Shown: piece after piece, positions 37,728 to 45,754 of the stretch
How positions within the stretch are numbered: the first letter of the stretch is position 1
Layout of the letters: each line of letters starts with the position of its first letter
The notes under the pieces: model-generated
What the model was told of the DNA's origin: nothing
The model's input: the letters and a program-made list of their open reading frames with translations, nothing else
The model's database searches: none
From: Pseudidiomarina insulisalsae
GTDB taxonomy: Bacteria > Pseudomonadota > Gammaproteobacteria > Enterobacterales > Alteromonadaceae
DNA: 64,000 nucleotides
Assembly: GCF_003987065.1 (NCBI RefSeq)
Contig: NZ_PIPY01000010.1
Coordinates: forward strand, 1 to 64,000
Direction: 5' to 3'
Program-made: the position numbers and the translations under genes

Positions 37728-38612
37728 ATGAGCAGTCACGGGCACAGGTCAATTGTTGTTGAGGGTGGCGCAATGCGTGGGATTTTTGCCGCTGGCGTGC
37801 TGGATGGCTTCATGCGCGAGGCATTTAAGCCCTTCGACTTCGCTATCGGCGTATCGTCGGGGTCAACCAACCTTATCGGCTATCTGACCGGTGACTACCA
37901 GCGAAGCTACCGGATCCTGACTGAGCTTGCGCAATCGAAGCATTTTATTGATCCGATTCGGGGCATGCTCGGTGGCCATCTATGTGATGTTGAGTGGCTA
38001 TGGCGCACCTCCTATGACACTATCGAGCTTCATCTGGAGCGCTATTTGCAACAAAGAATTCCGCTGTACGCGGTGACCACACGAGTTGAAGATGGCGCGC
38101 CCTGTTACATTGAGGTGACCGAACAAAATCTGCACCAGTTATTCCCGGCCTCGTGTGCCATACCGATAGCGTTTCGCGACTTCCCTGAAGTTGATGGCGT
38201 AGCCATGACCGACGGCGGTGTCGCTGATTCAATTCCGGTGGTCAAAGCTTATGAAATGGGCGCGCGGGAAATTACTGTGGTTCTTTCCAGAGCCGAAGGC
38301 TACCGGAAAACCGGTAGTCGTACATTGGGCTTTACCCGTCGGTTATTAAGTCACTATCCGAAGCTCTGCGATGCCATTGAGGCTCGTGCCGAGCGCTATA
38401 ATGCGACGATTGACTTTATCAATAGCCCGCCCTCAGACTGCACCATTCATGTTATTGCGCCGCCCAAAGATATGCCGGTTGGGCGCTTCACGCGTCAGCG
38501 TGAGCGCCTTGAAGTGGGATATAATGCCGGCTTGCGCGCCGCCTTTGAGCACATCGATAAGCTCTCAGGCGCGCAACCTATTGCTCGCCAACCAGAAACT
38601 CTGGCGCAGTAA
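37728..38612 (+). CDS. patatin-like phospholipase (YjjU-like)
   Basis: A 294-residue patatin-family lipid acyl hydrolase similar to E. coli YjjU. The oxyanion loop is EGGAMRGIFAAGVL, the nucleophile serine sits in GVSSGS (GxSxG), and the catalytic aspartate is in MTDGGVADSIP. It has no signal peptide. I start at the ATG at 37728, where homology begins. It is seven bases after the TPR lipoprotein gene. Its last 35 bases overlap the convergent amidase gene. Confidence 0.88.
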   Translation: MSSHGHRSIVVEGGAMRGIFAAGVLDGFMREAFKPFDFAIGVSSGSTNLIGYLTGDYQRSYRILTELAQSKHFIDPIRGMLGGHLCDVEWLWRTSYDTIELHLERYLQQRIPLYAVTTRVEDGAPCYIEVTEQNLHQLFPASCAIPIAFRDFPEVDGVAMTDGGVADSIPVVKAYEMGAREITVVLSRAEGYRKTGSRTLGFTRRLLSHYPKLCDAIEARAERYNATIDFINSPPSDCTIHVIAPPKDMPVGRFTRQRERLEVGYNAGLRAAFEHIDKLSGAQPIARQPETLAQ

Positions 38613-40152
38613 AGCCACCAATCTTCGCTTCGAGCATAGCCGCAAGGCTAAAGAGTTGCGGCTCACTCCAGGGCAAGCCCACCAGGCTTAAACCTAATGG
38701 CAGTGAACCCTGCTGGCCTTCCTGCATGCCCAGAGGCACGGTAATTGACGGATAGCCTGAAACCGCAGCAGCGGTTGAAGTGCCAAAACTGAAGCTACCG
38801 CCTTCTGCGGGCGGGGTAGGCCATGCCGGACCATAAGAGGGCAACAGAATGGCGCTGGCACCCTTACCTTTTAAGTACTGATTCAGATGCGCTTCGGCAA
38901 GGCGGCGACCTTCAGTGAGCGCCTGGTGGTAGCTCTCGGCTGCTTCAGCAAGATCAATGGCGTTCGCTTGCTCAAAGTACTCCTGGCCAAAGAGCGCAAG
39001 TTCACGTTCGGCGTTCGCTTTATTGTAATCAATCACCGCCTGCATGGTAGCTGCTGGTGCACCAAATTCTGCCAGCCAGGCGTTTAGATCGCGTTTAAAC
39101 TCATAAAGAAGAACTTCGAATTCGGCTGCATAAAGCGCATCAGGAAGCTCCCATTGGGCGACTTCTACCACCTCGAAACCTTGCGATTTCAAAGTTCGTA
39201 CAACATCGTCAACCATGTTTTTAACGCCGCTGAACTGATCGTCGAACGCTCTGACCACAATAACTTTTTCGGTCTCAACAGCTTGTTGCGCTGCGTTACT
39301 TAATGAGACTCCGTACCGGCTTCTTGCCTCGGCAGTTGCCATGGTGTCAAGCAATAGCGCTGCTCCATAAACTGAGCGCGTCATTGGGCCAGCGATATCC
39401 TGTGCTGCGGCAATGGGAATAATGCCATAGCCTGAGACCGCGCCACGCGTTGGTTTAACGCCCACCACACCATTTACCGAAGCCGGGCACATAATGGAAC
39501 CATCGGTCTCGGTGCCCACCGCAAGCAAGGTGAAATCGGCAGCAACCGCGGCACCCGAACCCGAGCTGGAGCCACAGGGATTATGGGTCAGCAAATGCGG
39601 GTTACGCGTTTGTCCACCGATGCCCGACCAGCCGCTGATGGAGTTCTCGCCACGGAAATTCGCCCATTCGGATAGGTTGGCTTTACCAAGAATAATGGCG
39701 CCACTTTGCCGTAGTTGGGTCACCAGCGTAGCGTCTTTTGCGGTAATAAAACCTTGCATGACACTTGCACCAGCCGTGGTTGCAAGACTATCAGCGGTTG
39801 CGATGTTGGCTTTTAACACGACAGGTAAGCCGTGCAGAGGGCCGCGTATTACGCCCCGGCGCCTCTCTTCATCCATTTGTCTGGCCAGCGCCAGCGCGTC
39901 CGGGTTCACTTCAATAATCGCCCGAATCTCGTAACCGTCGCGATTATTAGCCGCGATCGCGTCCAGGTAATGCTGTACCAATGCCTCGCTGGTAAGGGTG
40001 CCGGCAGTCAACTGCTGCTGTACTTTTGCTGTATCAGTAAAGCTTAGCTCTGCTGACCCGGTGGCTTGTGGTGCCGAAGCGCTACAGCCGGTCATGATCC
40101 AAGCCGTTGCGAGTATCAGAAGCCGTAGATTAGTGAGGTAAGGCTGGATCAC
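38578..40152 (-). CDS. lipoprotein amidase of the amidase signature family
   Basis: A 524-residue amidase-signature enzyme with a lipoprotein signal peptide (lipobox MTGC, Cys23), so it is membrane-anchored outside the cytoplasm. The Ser-cisSer-Lys triad is visible: Lys114 in GLPVVLKANIAT, the cis-serine in the CGSSSGSG loop (195-197), and the nucleophile Ser219 in GTETDGSIMCPAS. It hydrolyses amides; peptide-amide or aryl-acylamide substrates are possible. It is a single gene, convergent with the patatin gene (35-base overlap) and divergent from the PIMT operon. Confidence 0.9.
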   Translation of the reverse strand: MIQPYLTNLRLLILATAWIMTGCSASAPQATGSAELSFTDTAKVQQQLTAGTLTSEALVQHYLDAIAANNRDGYEIRAIIEVNPDALALARQMDEERRRGVIRGPLHGLPVVLKANIATADSLATTAGASVMQGFITAKDATLVTQLRQSGAIILGKANLSEWANFRGENSISGWSGIGGQTRNPHLLTHNPCGSSSGSGAAVAADFTLLAVGTETDGSIMCPASVNGVVGVKPTRGAVSGYGIIPIAAAQDIAGPMTRSVYGAALLLDTMATAEARSRYGVSLSNAAQQAVETEKVIVVRAFDDQFSGVKNMVDDVVRTLKSQGFEVVEVAQWELPDALYAAEFEVLLYEFKRDLNAWLAEFGAPAATMQAVIDYNKANAERELALFGQEYFEQANAIDLAEAAESYHQALTEGRRLAEAHLNQYLKGKGASAILLPSYGPAWPTPPAEGGSFSFGTSTAAAVSGYPSITVPLGMQEGQQGSLPLGLSLVGLPWSEPQLFSLAAMLEAKIGGFTAPEFLVGEQ

Positions 40153-40357
40153 GAGATGTTCCTTTTTATTATTTAGAGTGACGACTTGTTTTTATACTAG
40201 AAAAAAAACCGCACATAAACAGCCAGGCAGTCATGGTCGTGTTTTATTTAATTTGGCTGATTCAAAACTGAGTGACTACACTTAGTGACGCATATAAGTA
40301 ACAAACATGAAAACTGGAGATTGCGACACACAAAAAAACATGCCAAAGGTGACAACC

Positions 40358-40987
40358 ATGAACACCAAGGAAATCATGATAGAGCGCCATCTAAAGGGTA
40401 GAGATATCGCGGATGAGCGTGTAATTGAGGCGATGCGAGAAGTGGATCGCTCGCTGTTTGTACCTGAGGAACTACAGCAACATACCTACGATGACAGGCC
40501 TTTGCCCATTGGTAAAGGACAAACCATTAGCCAGCCTTACATTGTGGCCTACATGGCACAAGCGCTGGACCTTAAGCCCAATGATAAAGTTCTCGAAATA
40601 GGTACCGGTTGCGGCTATAACGCTGCCGTACTGTCCCACCTGGCCGGCGAGGTTTACTCGATTGAAATTATTGAGTGGCTGGCCGAGCTGGCAAAAAACA
40701 ATCTGGCCAAAACTGATATTGATAATGTACAGACCCGTTATGACGACGGTTATCAGGGTTGGCCTGAGAACGCGCCCTTTGACGCGATCGAACTGACCGC
40801 TGCGCCGGCGAAGATTCCCGAAACCCTGAAACAGCAGCTGAAAATTGGCGGCCGACTACTTGCACCTGTGGGTACCGAACGCCAGGAGCTGGTGGTATTG
40901 GAGCGCACCGGGGAAGATACCTTCGAAGAAACGAAATTACTGTTAGTACGTTTTGTCCCCATGACCGGGCTGGCCGAGAAGGAGTAA
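40358..40987 (+). CDS. pcm: protein-L-isoaspartate O-methyltransferase
   Basis: PIMT repairs isoaspartyl residues in aged proteins with SAM. The protein is 209 residues from the ATG at 40358, close to E. coli Pcm (208). Motifs are the substrate loop LPIGKGQTISQPYIVAYM, SAM motif I VLEIGTGCGYNAAVL, and FDAIELTAAPAKIPE, followed by GGRLLAPVG. I chose 40358 because AAGGTGA lies directly upstream; earlier in-frame ATGs at 40307 and 40340 lack homology. Five bases separate it from the next gene, so it heads an operon with a protein of unknown function and an erythromycin-esterase-like enzyme. It is not next to surE/nlpD, so it may be a second copy. Confidence 0.92.
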   Translation: MNTKEIMIERHLKGRDIADERVIEAMREVDRSLFVPEELQQHTYDDRPLPIGKGQTISQPYIVAYMAQALDLKPNDKVLEIGTGCGYNAAVLSHLAGEVYSIEIIEWLAELAKNNLAKTDIDNVQTRYDDGYQGWPENAPFDAIELTAAPAKIPETLKQQLKIGGRLLAPVGTERQELVVLERTGEDTFEETKLLLVRFVPMTGLAEKE

Positions 40988-40992
40988 CTATC

Positions 40993-42138
40993 ATGACCGA
41001 AGCGAATGCGACGAAGGCGGCGCAAGCGCGCGATATCATGATGGGTTTCGCGCAGCGTACCGGACTTACCGAGGATGCCTCAGATAGTAGCCGTCGTTAT
41101 CTCTGGACCGACGCTTTTGCGACATTAAACTTTCTCGCGCTGAAGCGCCAATTCGATGCGCGCGAATTTGAGGCGATGGCACTGCGCACCATCAAGCAGG
41201 TGCACTGCCACTTAGGGCAGTTTGCCGCTGACGATCAGCGCGAGGGCTGGATTAGTGGCCTCACCGGAGACAATGCGCTTGAGCATCCCACGGTGGGCGG
41301 TTTACGAATAGGCAAAGAGTTACTTGAGCGCACTCCCGAAGAGTCTTATGACGCTGAGCTGGAGTGGCAGCGCGACGGTCAGTACTATCATTACCATACC
41401 CGCTGGATTGTGGCACTGCTGCGGGCGAGCAAACACTTTAACAACGAGCAGCTAGCACTGTGGGCCGCCGAGCTAAGTCTGGCTGGCGCCCGGTTTATGA
41501 GTAATGAAGTTGGCCGCGGTAACAGGCTGTACTGGAAGATGAGTATCGACTTATCCCGTCCTCTGGTACCCATGATGGGTGCCCATGATCCGCTGGAGGG
41601 CTTGCTCTGCGCGATGCAGACGTTCGCTGAAACTGGCACTTTCAAATATGAATTTGACGGCTACATTGCCAGGCTGAAAGAGCTCTGTGCCAGTTCCCAC
41701 TGGGCAACTGAAGACCCGCTTGGCGCTGGCTCGTTGTTACTTGACGTGGTTCGGGCGACCGAACTACAAGCATTTATGGAGTTACCGCCAGCCGTGAAGC
41801 CCCAGCGACTGATGCGTGATGCACAGCAAAGTCTGGAAGTCATTTATGAGAATTTCGATACTGGCGCTCCAGCGCATGCGCGATTAGCTTTTCGCGACTG
41901 CGGCTTGTCGCTGGGCTTACGCTGTCTGCAAGCGAGCGTACCTTTCATTGAAGCTAATGGCGTGGAAGTGCAAATCGAACCGGAAATTTGGCAGTTAGCA
42001 GATGACATTGAAGACTTCTGGAGCGATGCCCGAAACCAGGAGGCTTCGAGTTTTCAAAATCATCTGGATATTAACGAGGTCACCCTGGCGTCTAGCTTGC
42101 TGGCATCAAGCCAGCCGGAAATATTTACTCGTGTCTGA
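40993..42138 (+). CDS. protein of unknown function, possibly an alpha/alpha-toroid fold
   Basis: A 381-residue soluble protein that I do not recognise. It is mostly helical, with regularly spaced helix pairs and aromatic, acidic residues between them (RRYLWTDAFATLNFLALKR, YYHYHTRWIVALLRASKHF, ELSLAGARFMSNEVGRGNRLYWKM, HDPLEGLLCAMQTF). That pattern recalls alpha/alpha toroids of glycosidase and epimerase families, but no catalytic motif can be claimed. No signal peptide. It lies five bases after pcm and 34 bases before the erythromycin-esterase gene. Confidence 0.75.
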   Translation: MTEANATKAAQARDIMMGFAQRTGLTEDASDSSRRYLWTDAFATLNFLALKRQFDAREFEAMALRTIKQVHCHLGQFAADDQREGWISGLTGDNALEHPTVGGLRIGKELLERTPEESYDAELEWQRDGQYYHYHTRWIVALLRASKHFNNEQLALWAAELSLAGARFMSNEVGRGNRLYWKMSIDLSRPLVPMMGAHDPLEGLLCAMQTFAETGTFKYEFDGYIARLKELCASSHWATEDPLGAGSLLLDVVRATELQAFMELPPAVKPQRLMRDAQQSLEVIYENFDTGAPAHARLAFRDCGLSLGLRCLQASVPFIEANGVEVQIEPEIWQLADDIEDFWSDARNQEASSFQNHLDINEVTLASSLLASSQPEIFTRV

Positions 42139-42172
42139 ATGCGCCAGACCCAAAAAATCATGGAGGTAGTTC

Positions 42173-43471
42173 ATGAGCGACCCACTGATTAAAATTATTG
42201 AGCAATCTAAGCATGAGTTTAGCGGCACAGACGACTTAGCGCCCTTACTGGAAAGCCTTGCAGATAAAAAAATCGTGATGCTCGGTGAGGCTTCGCACGG
42301 TACCCATGAGTACTACCAGTGGCGTGCGCGCATCTCAAAAAAATTGCTGGAAGAACATGACTTTGACTTCGTTGTAGTAGAGGGTGACTGGCCCGCCTGT
42401 TATGAGCTGAACAGGCATGTCAAAGGTTATGCTGATGCGCCTGAAAAAACCACGGACGCGCTGAAGCACTTTGAACGCTGGCCGACCTGGATGTGGGCCA
42501 ACTGGGAGGTCTACGAATTCGCCCGCTGGCTTAAGGGATTTAATCAGGAGCGCAGTACCGGGGAACAAAAAGGCTTTTATGGATTGGACGTTTATAGCCT
42601 GTGGGAGTCAATGGACGCGGTCATGGATTACCTGAAAACAGAAGACCCGCAAGCCTATGAAGCGGCCAAAGATGCGATGCGTTGTTTCGAACCCTACCGC
42701 GATGAAGATGGTCAGCGGTATGCACTCTCGACGCAACTGGTACCTGAGGGTTGTGCCGATGAAGTCACCCGGTTGTTAGCCGAAGTACGTCGTAATGCCC
42801 CCACCTATAATTCTGATCGTGAGGAGGCGTTAAGCGCTGAGCAAAACGCTCATGTAAGTAAAAACGCAGAGCGCTACTATCGCATCATGGCCAGAGGCGG
42901 AGAGTCCACCTGGAATTTACGCGACCGCCACATGATGGACACATTGAATCGTCTGCTGGCATTTCACGGGCGCGATGCGAAAGGTATTGTCTGGGCCCAT
43001 AATACCCATATTGGCGACGCTACTTTTACCGATATGAGTACGCAGGGACTGTTTAATATTGGCCAGTTGGCGCGTGAAGAATATGGCAATAAGCAAGTCG
43101 CGTTGGTGGGTTTCGGCAGTTATGAGGGCAGTGTCATGGCGGGTAGCTCATGGGGTGCCCCAATGGCCGAGATGGACTTACCGGCTGCCCGCGAGGGTAG
43201 TTGGGAAGACTTGTGTAACCGGGCGGGCGAGCAGTTCTACCTGAACTCAGCCGACTTGGCCAGGCATGATGCCTTGTTGCGGCGTATCGCCCATCGGGCC
43301 GTCGGCGTAGTATATAATCCACGGCATGAACGTTATGGTAATTACGTTCCCACCGTGATTCCCAAGCGCTACGATCACTTCATTTTCTTTGCAGCGAGTC
43401 GGGCGCTACACGCTCTCGATATTAAAGCAGACTCTGAGACTATCCCTGATACCTATCCGTTTGCACTCTAA
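42173..43471 (+). CDS. erythromycin esterase family protein
   Basis: A 432-residue member of the erythromycin-esterase (EreA/succinoglycan-biosynthesis) superfamily. The catalytic motif GEASHGTHEYYQWR holds Glu39, His42, His45 and Glu46, and the second histidine region is VWAHNTHIGD. Other family stretches are FVVVEGDWPACYELN and YGLDVYSLWESM. Chromosomal members are rarely proven macrolide esterases; the substrate is unknown. GGAGG lies before the ATG, and it is the last gene of the pcm operon. The Fur box of the TonB receptor gene follows its end. Confidence 0.9.
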   Translation: MSDPLIKIIEQSKHEFSGTDDLAPLLESLADKKIVMLGEASHGTHEYYQWRARISKKLLEEHDFDFVVVEGDWPACYELNRHVKGYADAPEKTTDALKHFERWPTWMWANWEVYEFARWLKGFNQERSTGEQKGFYGLDVYSLWESMDAVMDYLKTEDPQAYEAAKDAMRCFEPYRDEDGQRYALSTQLVPEGCADEVTRLLAEVRRNAPTYNSDREEALSAEQNAHVSKNAERYYRIMARGGESTWNLRDRHMMDTLNRLLAFHGRDAKGIVWAHNTHIGDATFTDMSTQGLFNIGQLAREEYGNKQVALVGFGSYEGSVMAGSSWGAPMAEMDLPAAREGSWEDLCNRAGEQFYLNSADLARHDALLRRIAHRAVGVVYNPRHERYGNYVPTVIPKRYDHFIFFAASRALHALDIKADSETIPDTYPFAL

Positions 43472-43497
43472 AAGGGGGCATATGTCACTCGCTCAAT

Positions 43498-43534
43498 GAT
43501 AATGATTGTCATTTACAAAAAAGCGATTTAATAT
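43498..43534 (+). promoter_or_regulatory. Fur box overlapping the promoter of the TonB-dependent receptor gene
   Basis: The 19-mer at 43498-43516 begins GATAATGAT and matches the Fur consensus at 15 of 19 positions. It overlaps TTGTCA (43506-43511), which is 17 bases from TAATAT (43529-43534). Iron-loaded Fur would therefore block this promoter. Confidence 0.82.
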
Positions 43535-43584
43535 CCCGGCTCATATCAGTAGCTAACCCTAACTTTTGGATTAAAGATAAAGAT

Positions 43585-45717
43585 ATGAGCCCTTCTTTTA
43601 GCAAGTTAACCTGCGCTATTTTGAGTACCTGTGTTCTGTCTCCTGCACTCGCTAAGGACAACTTAGCGGAGCAATCCTTAGAAAGAATTACGGTCACTGG
43701 CAGTCGTATTATCGAGAGCTTTGACGAAGTACCTGCGAGTATTACCGTCATTGATCAGCAGACGATTGAAGAAAACCTGAATACCAGTTCTGAGTTACAG
43801 TCGTTACTGTCCTTTGTGGTCCCGGGGATGGCGCCCGCTACCGGCAGTACGAGTAATTTTGGACAAACCTTACGTGGGCGAAACATGCTCATTATGATCG
43901 ATGGTGTTCCCCAGGATACGCCATTACGCAACGGAGCGCTTGGCATCCGTACCCTTGACCCAGCCGCGATAGAGCGAATAGAGGTTCTCAACGGTGCCAC
44001 TTCCATTTGGGGTAACGGCGCTGCCGGCGGGGTAATTAATTATATTACCAAAAAGCCAACTGCCGAGCCTGTCCAGTTCTCACTGACACAAGCCCTACAT
44101 TCAAGTCTGGTCGAAACCGAAGATAGTCTTGGCTATCGCACGGTACTATCAGCGCATGGCTCGCGCGATGCTTTAGGTTTTGTCCTGAAGCTCTCGCAGG
44201 AAAACTACGGCGTACAGCGTGATGCTGACGGCGACATTCTGGGGCTGCAATATGGCCTGTCAGATAGTACGCAGCGCGATATCTTTGCCAAGCTGACCTA
44301 TGCCATAGACGCCGAAAAATCTGTGCAGTTGACTTATAACTTCTACGATTCCGACCAAAACGCCGACTATAAAGATGTATCGGGAATCATCGATCTTGGG
44401 GAAAAAACCTACGCAGTGCCTTTGACTGAGGGTGAGAGTAACCGGGGAGCACCTCAGGGCCCCGAAGGGAACTCGAATTTGATGCTTAAATACGAGGACC
44501 GCGACCTATTTGCTAACACAGCATGGACGTTGGATGCTTACGCGCAGACCATCGACAACGTCTTCTTCTGGTCACCCACCCTGGGCAATCCTGAGGCGGG
44601 TTACGAGGGCGGTCAGTCCGCTATTTTATCTGAGAAGTTGGGCGTACGCTCTGTACTCACAAGCCAACTTGAGGTTATGAATGTTCCTTCGACCTTAATT
44701 TATGGCATTGATTTACTCGAGGATGTCACCTCGCAGCCGTTGCTGGATGGACGTATTTGGGTACCTGAAATGGATATGCAGTCGACAGCTTTATTCCTGC
44801 AGACCAAATGGGACCTCGGTTATGACTGGACACTGAAGGCAGGAGTGCGGCACGAAGATATAGCAGTAGCAGTTGACGACTATGAAACCTTGAAGGTATG
44901 TCGTACCGCACAAACCTGCTCAACGCCCATGATGGTTGATGGCGGTGAAATGAATTATGCGGCAACGACTTTCAACATAGGACTACGCTATCGCAGTGAT
45001 TCAGGGCTCTCACCCTATATCAGTTATTCTGAGGGATTCGAGGTTCCTGATTTAGGACTGCTGATGCGGACGGCAACCGTCACAGATGTATCTCTGATCG
45101 CCAGCGAGGCCTCCATTATTAAAAATTACGAGCTCGGTCTGAGCGGCGAATGGCAGCGCCTTTATTATACTTTAGCGGCGTTCAGAAGTACTTCAGAATT
45201 AGGCACGCGAAGCGAGTACGATCCGACAAGCGGTATCTACCGACCGGTGCGCGCGCCGCAGGAAATCTGGGGCTATGAAGCGACGGTGGACTACCGTCTT
45301 AATGATTTCTGGCAGCTCATCGCAGCGTATGGGTATACCGAGGGTAAAGATACTGAAAACGATGAGTATCTGGGTGCGCGACAAATAAGTGCGCCAAAAT
45401 TGAGTACATCAGTACGATATCATTTACCGCAAGGTCTTAAATTAAGCGTTAACTGGCTACATGTATTCGACCGTGATCGCTTTGAGCCCAATTTGGAAGG
45501 TTTCTATAGTGGCGATCAGGGGCCCATCGAAAACTATGATGTTGTGAACCTTTCCGCACGTTACGAGTTAGCTAACTGGGAGTTGTTCCTGGGGATTGAA
45601 AATGTCCTCAACAGTGATTACTTCCCTGCACGTGCCCAAGCCTTCCGGTATGGCACCGGATATAGTGTGAAAGGTAAAGGCGCGACCGCGAACTTAGGTT
45701 TTACTTACCATTTTTAA
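43585..45717 (+). CDS. TonB-dependent outer-membrane receptor, Fur-regulated (iron-siderophore type)
   Basis: A 710-residue outer-membrane receptor. A signal peptide ends near PALA/KD. The plug domain contains ITVTGSRI, LRGRNMLIMIDGVPQDTP and the plug signature IERIEVLNGATSIWGNGAAGGVINYITKKP. About 22 barrel strands follow, ending in the C-terminal phenylalanine of TYHF. The Fur box upstream indicates iron starvation control, so the substrate is probably an iron-siderophore or haem-like complex; no HemR-type motif is clear. It is a single gene closed by a terminator. Confidence 0.92.
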   Translation: MSPSFSKLTCAILSTCVLSPALAKDNLAEQSLERITVTGSRIIESFDEVPASITVIDQQTIEENLNTSSELQSLLSFVVPGMAPATGSTSNFGQTLRGRNMLIMIDGVPQDTPLRNGALGIRTLDPAAIERIEVLNGATSIWGNGAAGGVINYITKKPTAEPVQFSLTQALHSSLVETEDSLGYRTVLSAHGSRDALGFVLKLSQENYGVQRDADGDILGLQYGLSDSTQRDIFAKLTYAIDAEKSVQLTYNFYDSDQNADYKDVSGIIDLGEKTYAVPLTEGESNRGAPQGPEGNSNLMLKYEDRDLFANTAWTLDAYAQTIDNVFFWSPTLGNPEAGYEGGQSAILSEKLGVRSVLTSQLEVMNVPSTLIYGIDLLEDVTSQPLLDGRIWVPEMDMQSTALFLQTKWDLGYDWTLKAGVRHEDIAVAVDDYETLKVCRTAQTCSTPMMVDGGEMNYAATTFNIGLRYRSDSGLSPYISYSEGFEVPDLGLLMRTATVTDVSLIASEASIIKNYELGLSGEWQRLYYTLAAFRSTSELGTRSEYDPTSGIYRPVRAPQEIWGYEATVDYRLNDFWQLIAAYGYTEGKDTENDEYLGARQISAPKLSTSVRYHLPQGLKLSVNWLHVFDRDRFEPNLEGFYSGDQGPIENYDVVNLSARYELANWELFLGIENVLNSDYFPARAQAFRYGTGYSVKGKGATANLGFTYHF

Positions 45718-45723
45718 AAGTAG

Positions 45724-45754
45724 GGGCGCGCCCTCAGGGGGCGCGTCCTCTTTT
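45724..45754. terminator. GC-rich intrinsic terminator between the TonB receptor and osmC-ycaO genes
   Basis: A ten-pair stem (45724-45733 with 45739-45748, one G-T pair) around a five-base loop, followed by TCTTTT on the plus strand. The T run overlaps the stop codon of the convergent gene, and a weaker T-rich stretch on the other side could serve that gene. Confidence 0.8.
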
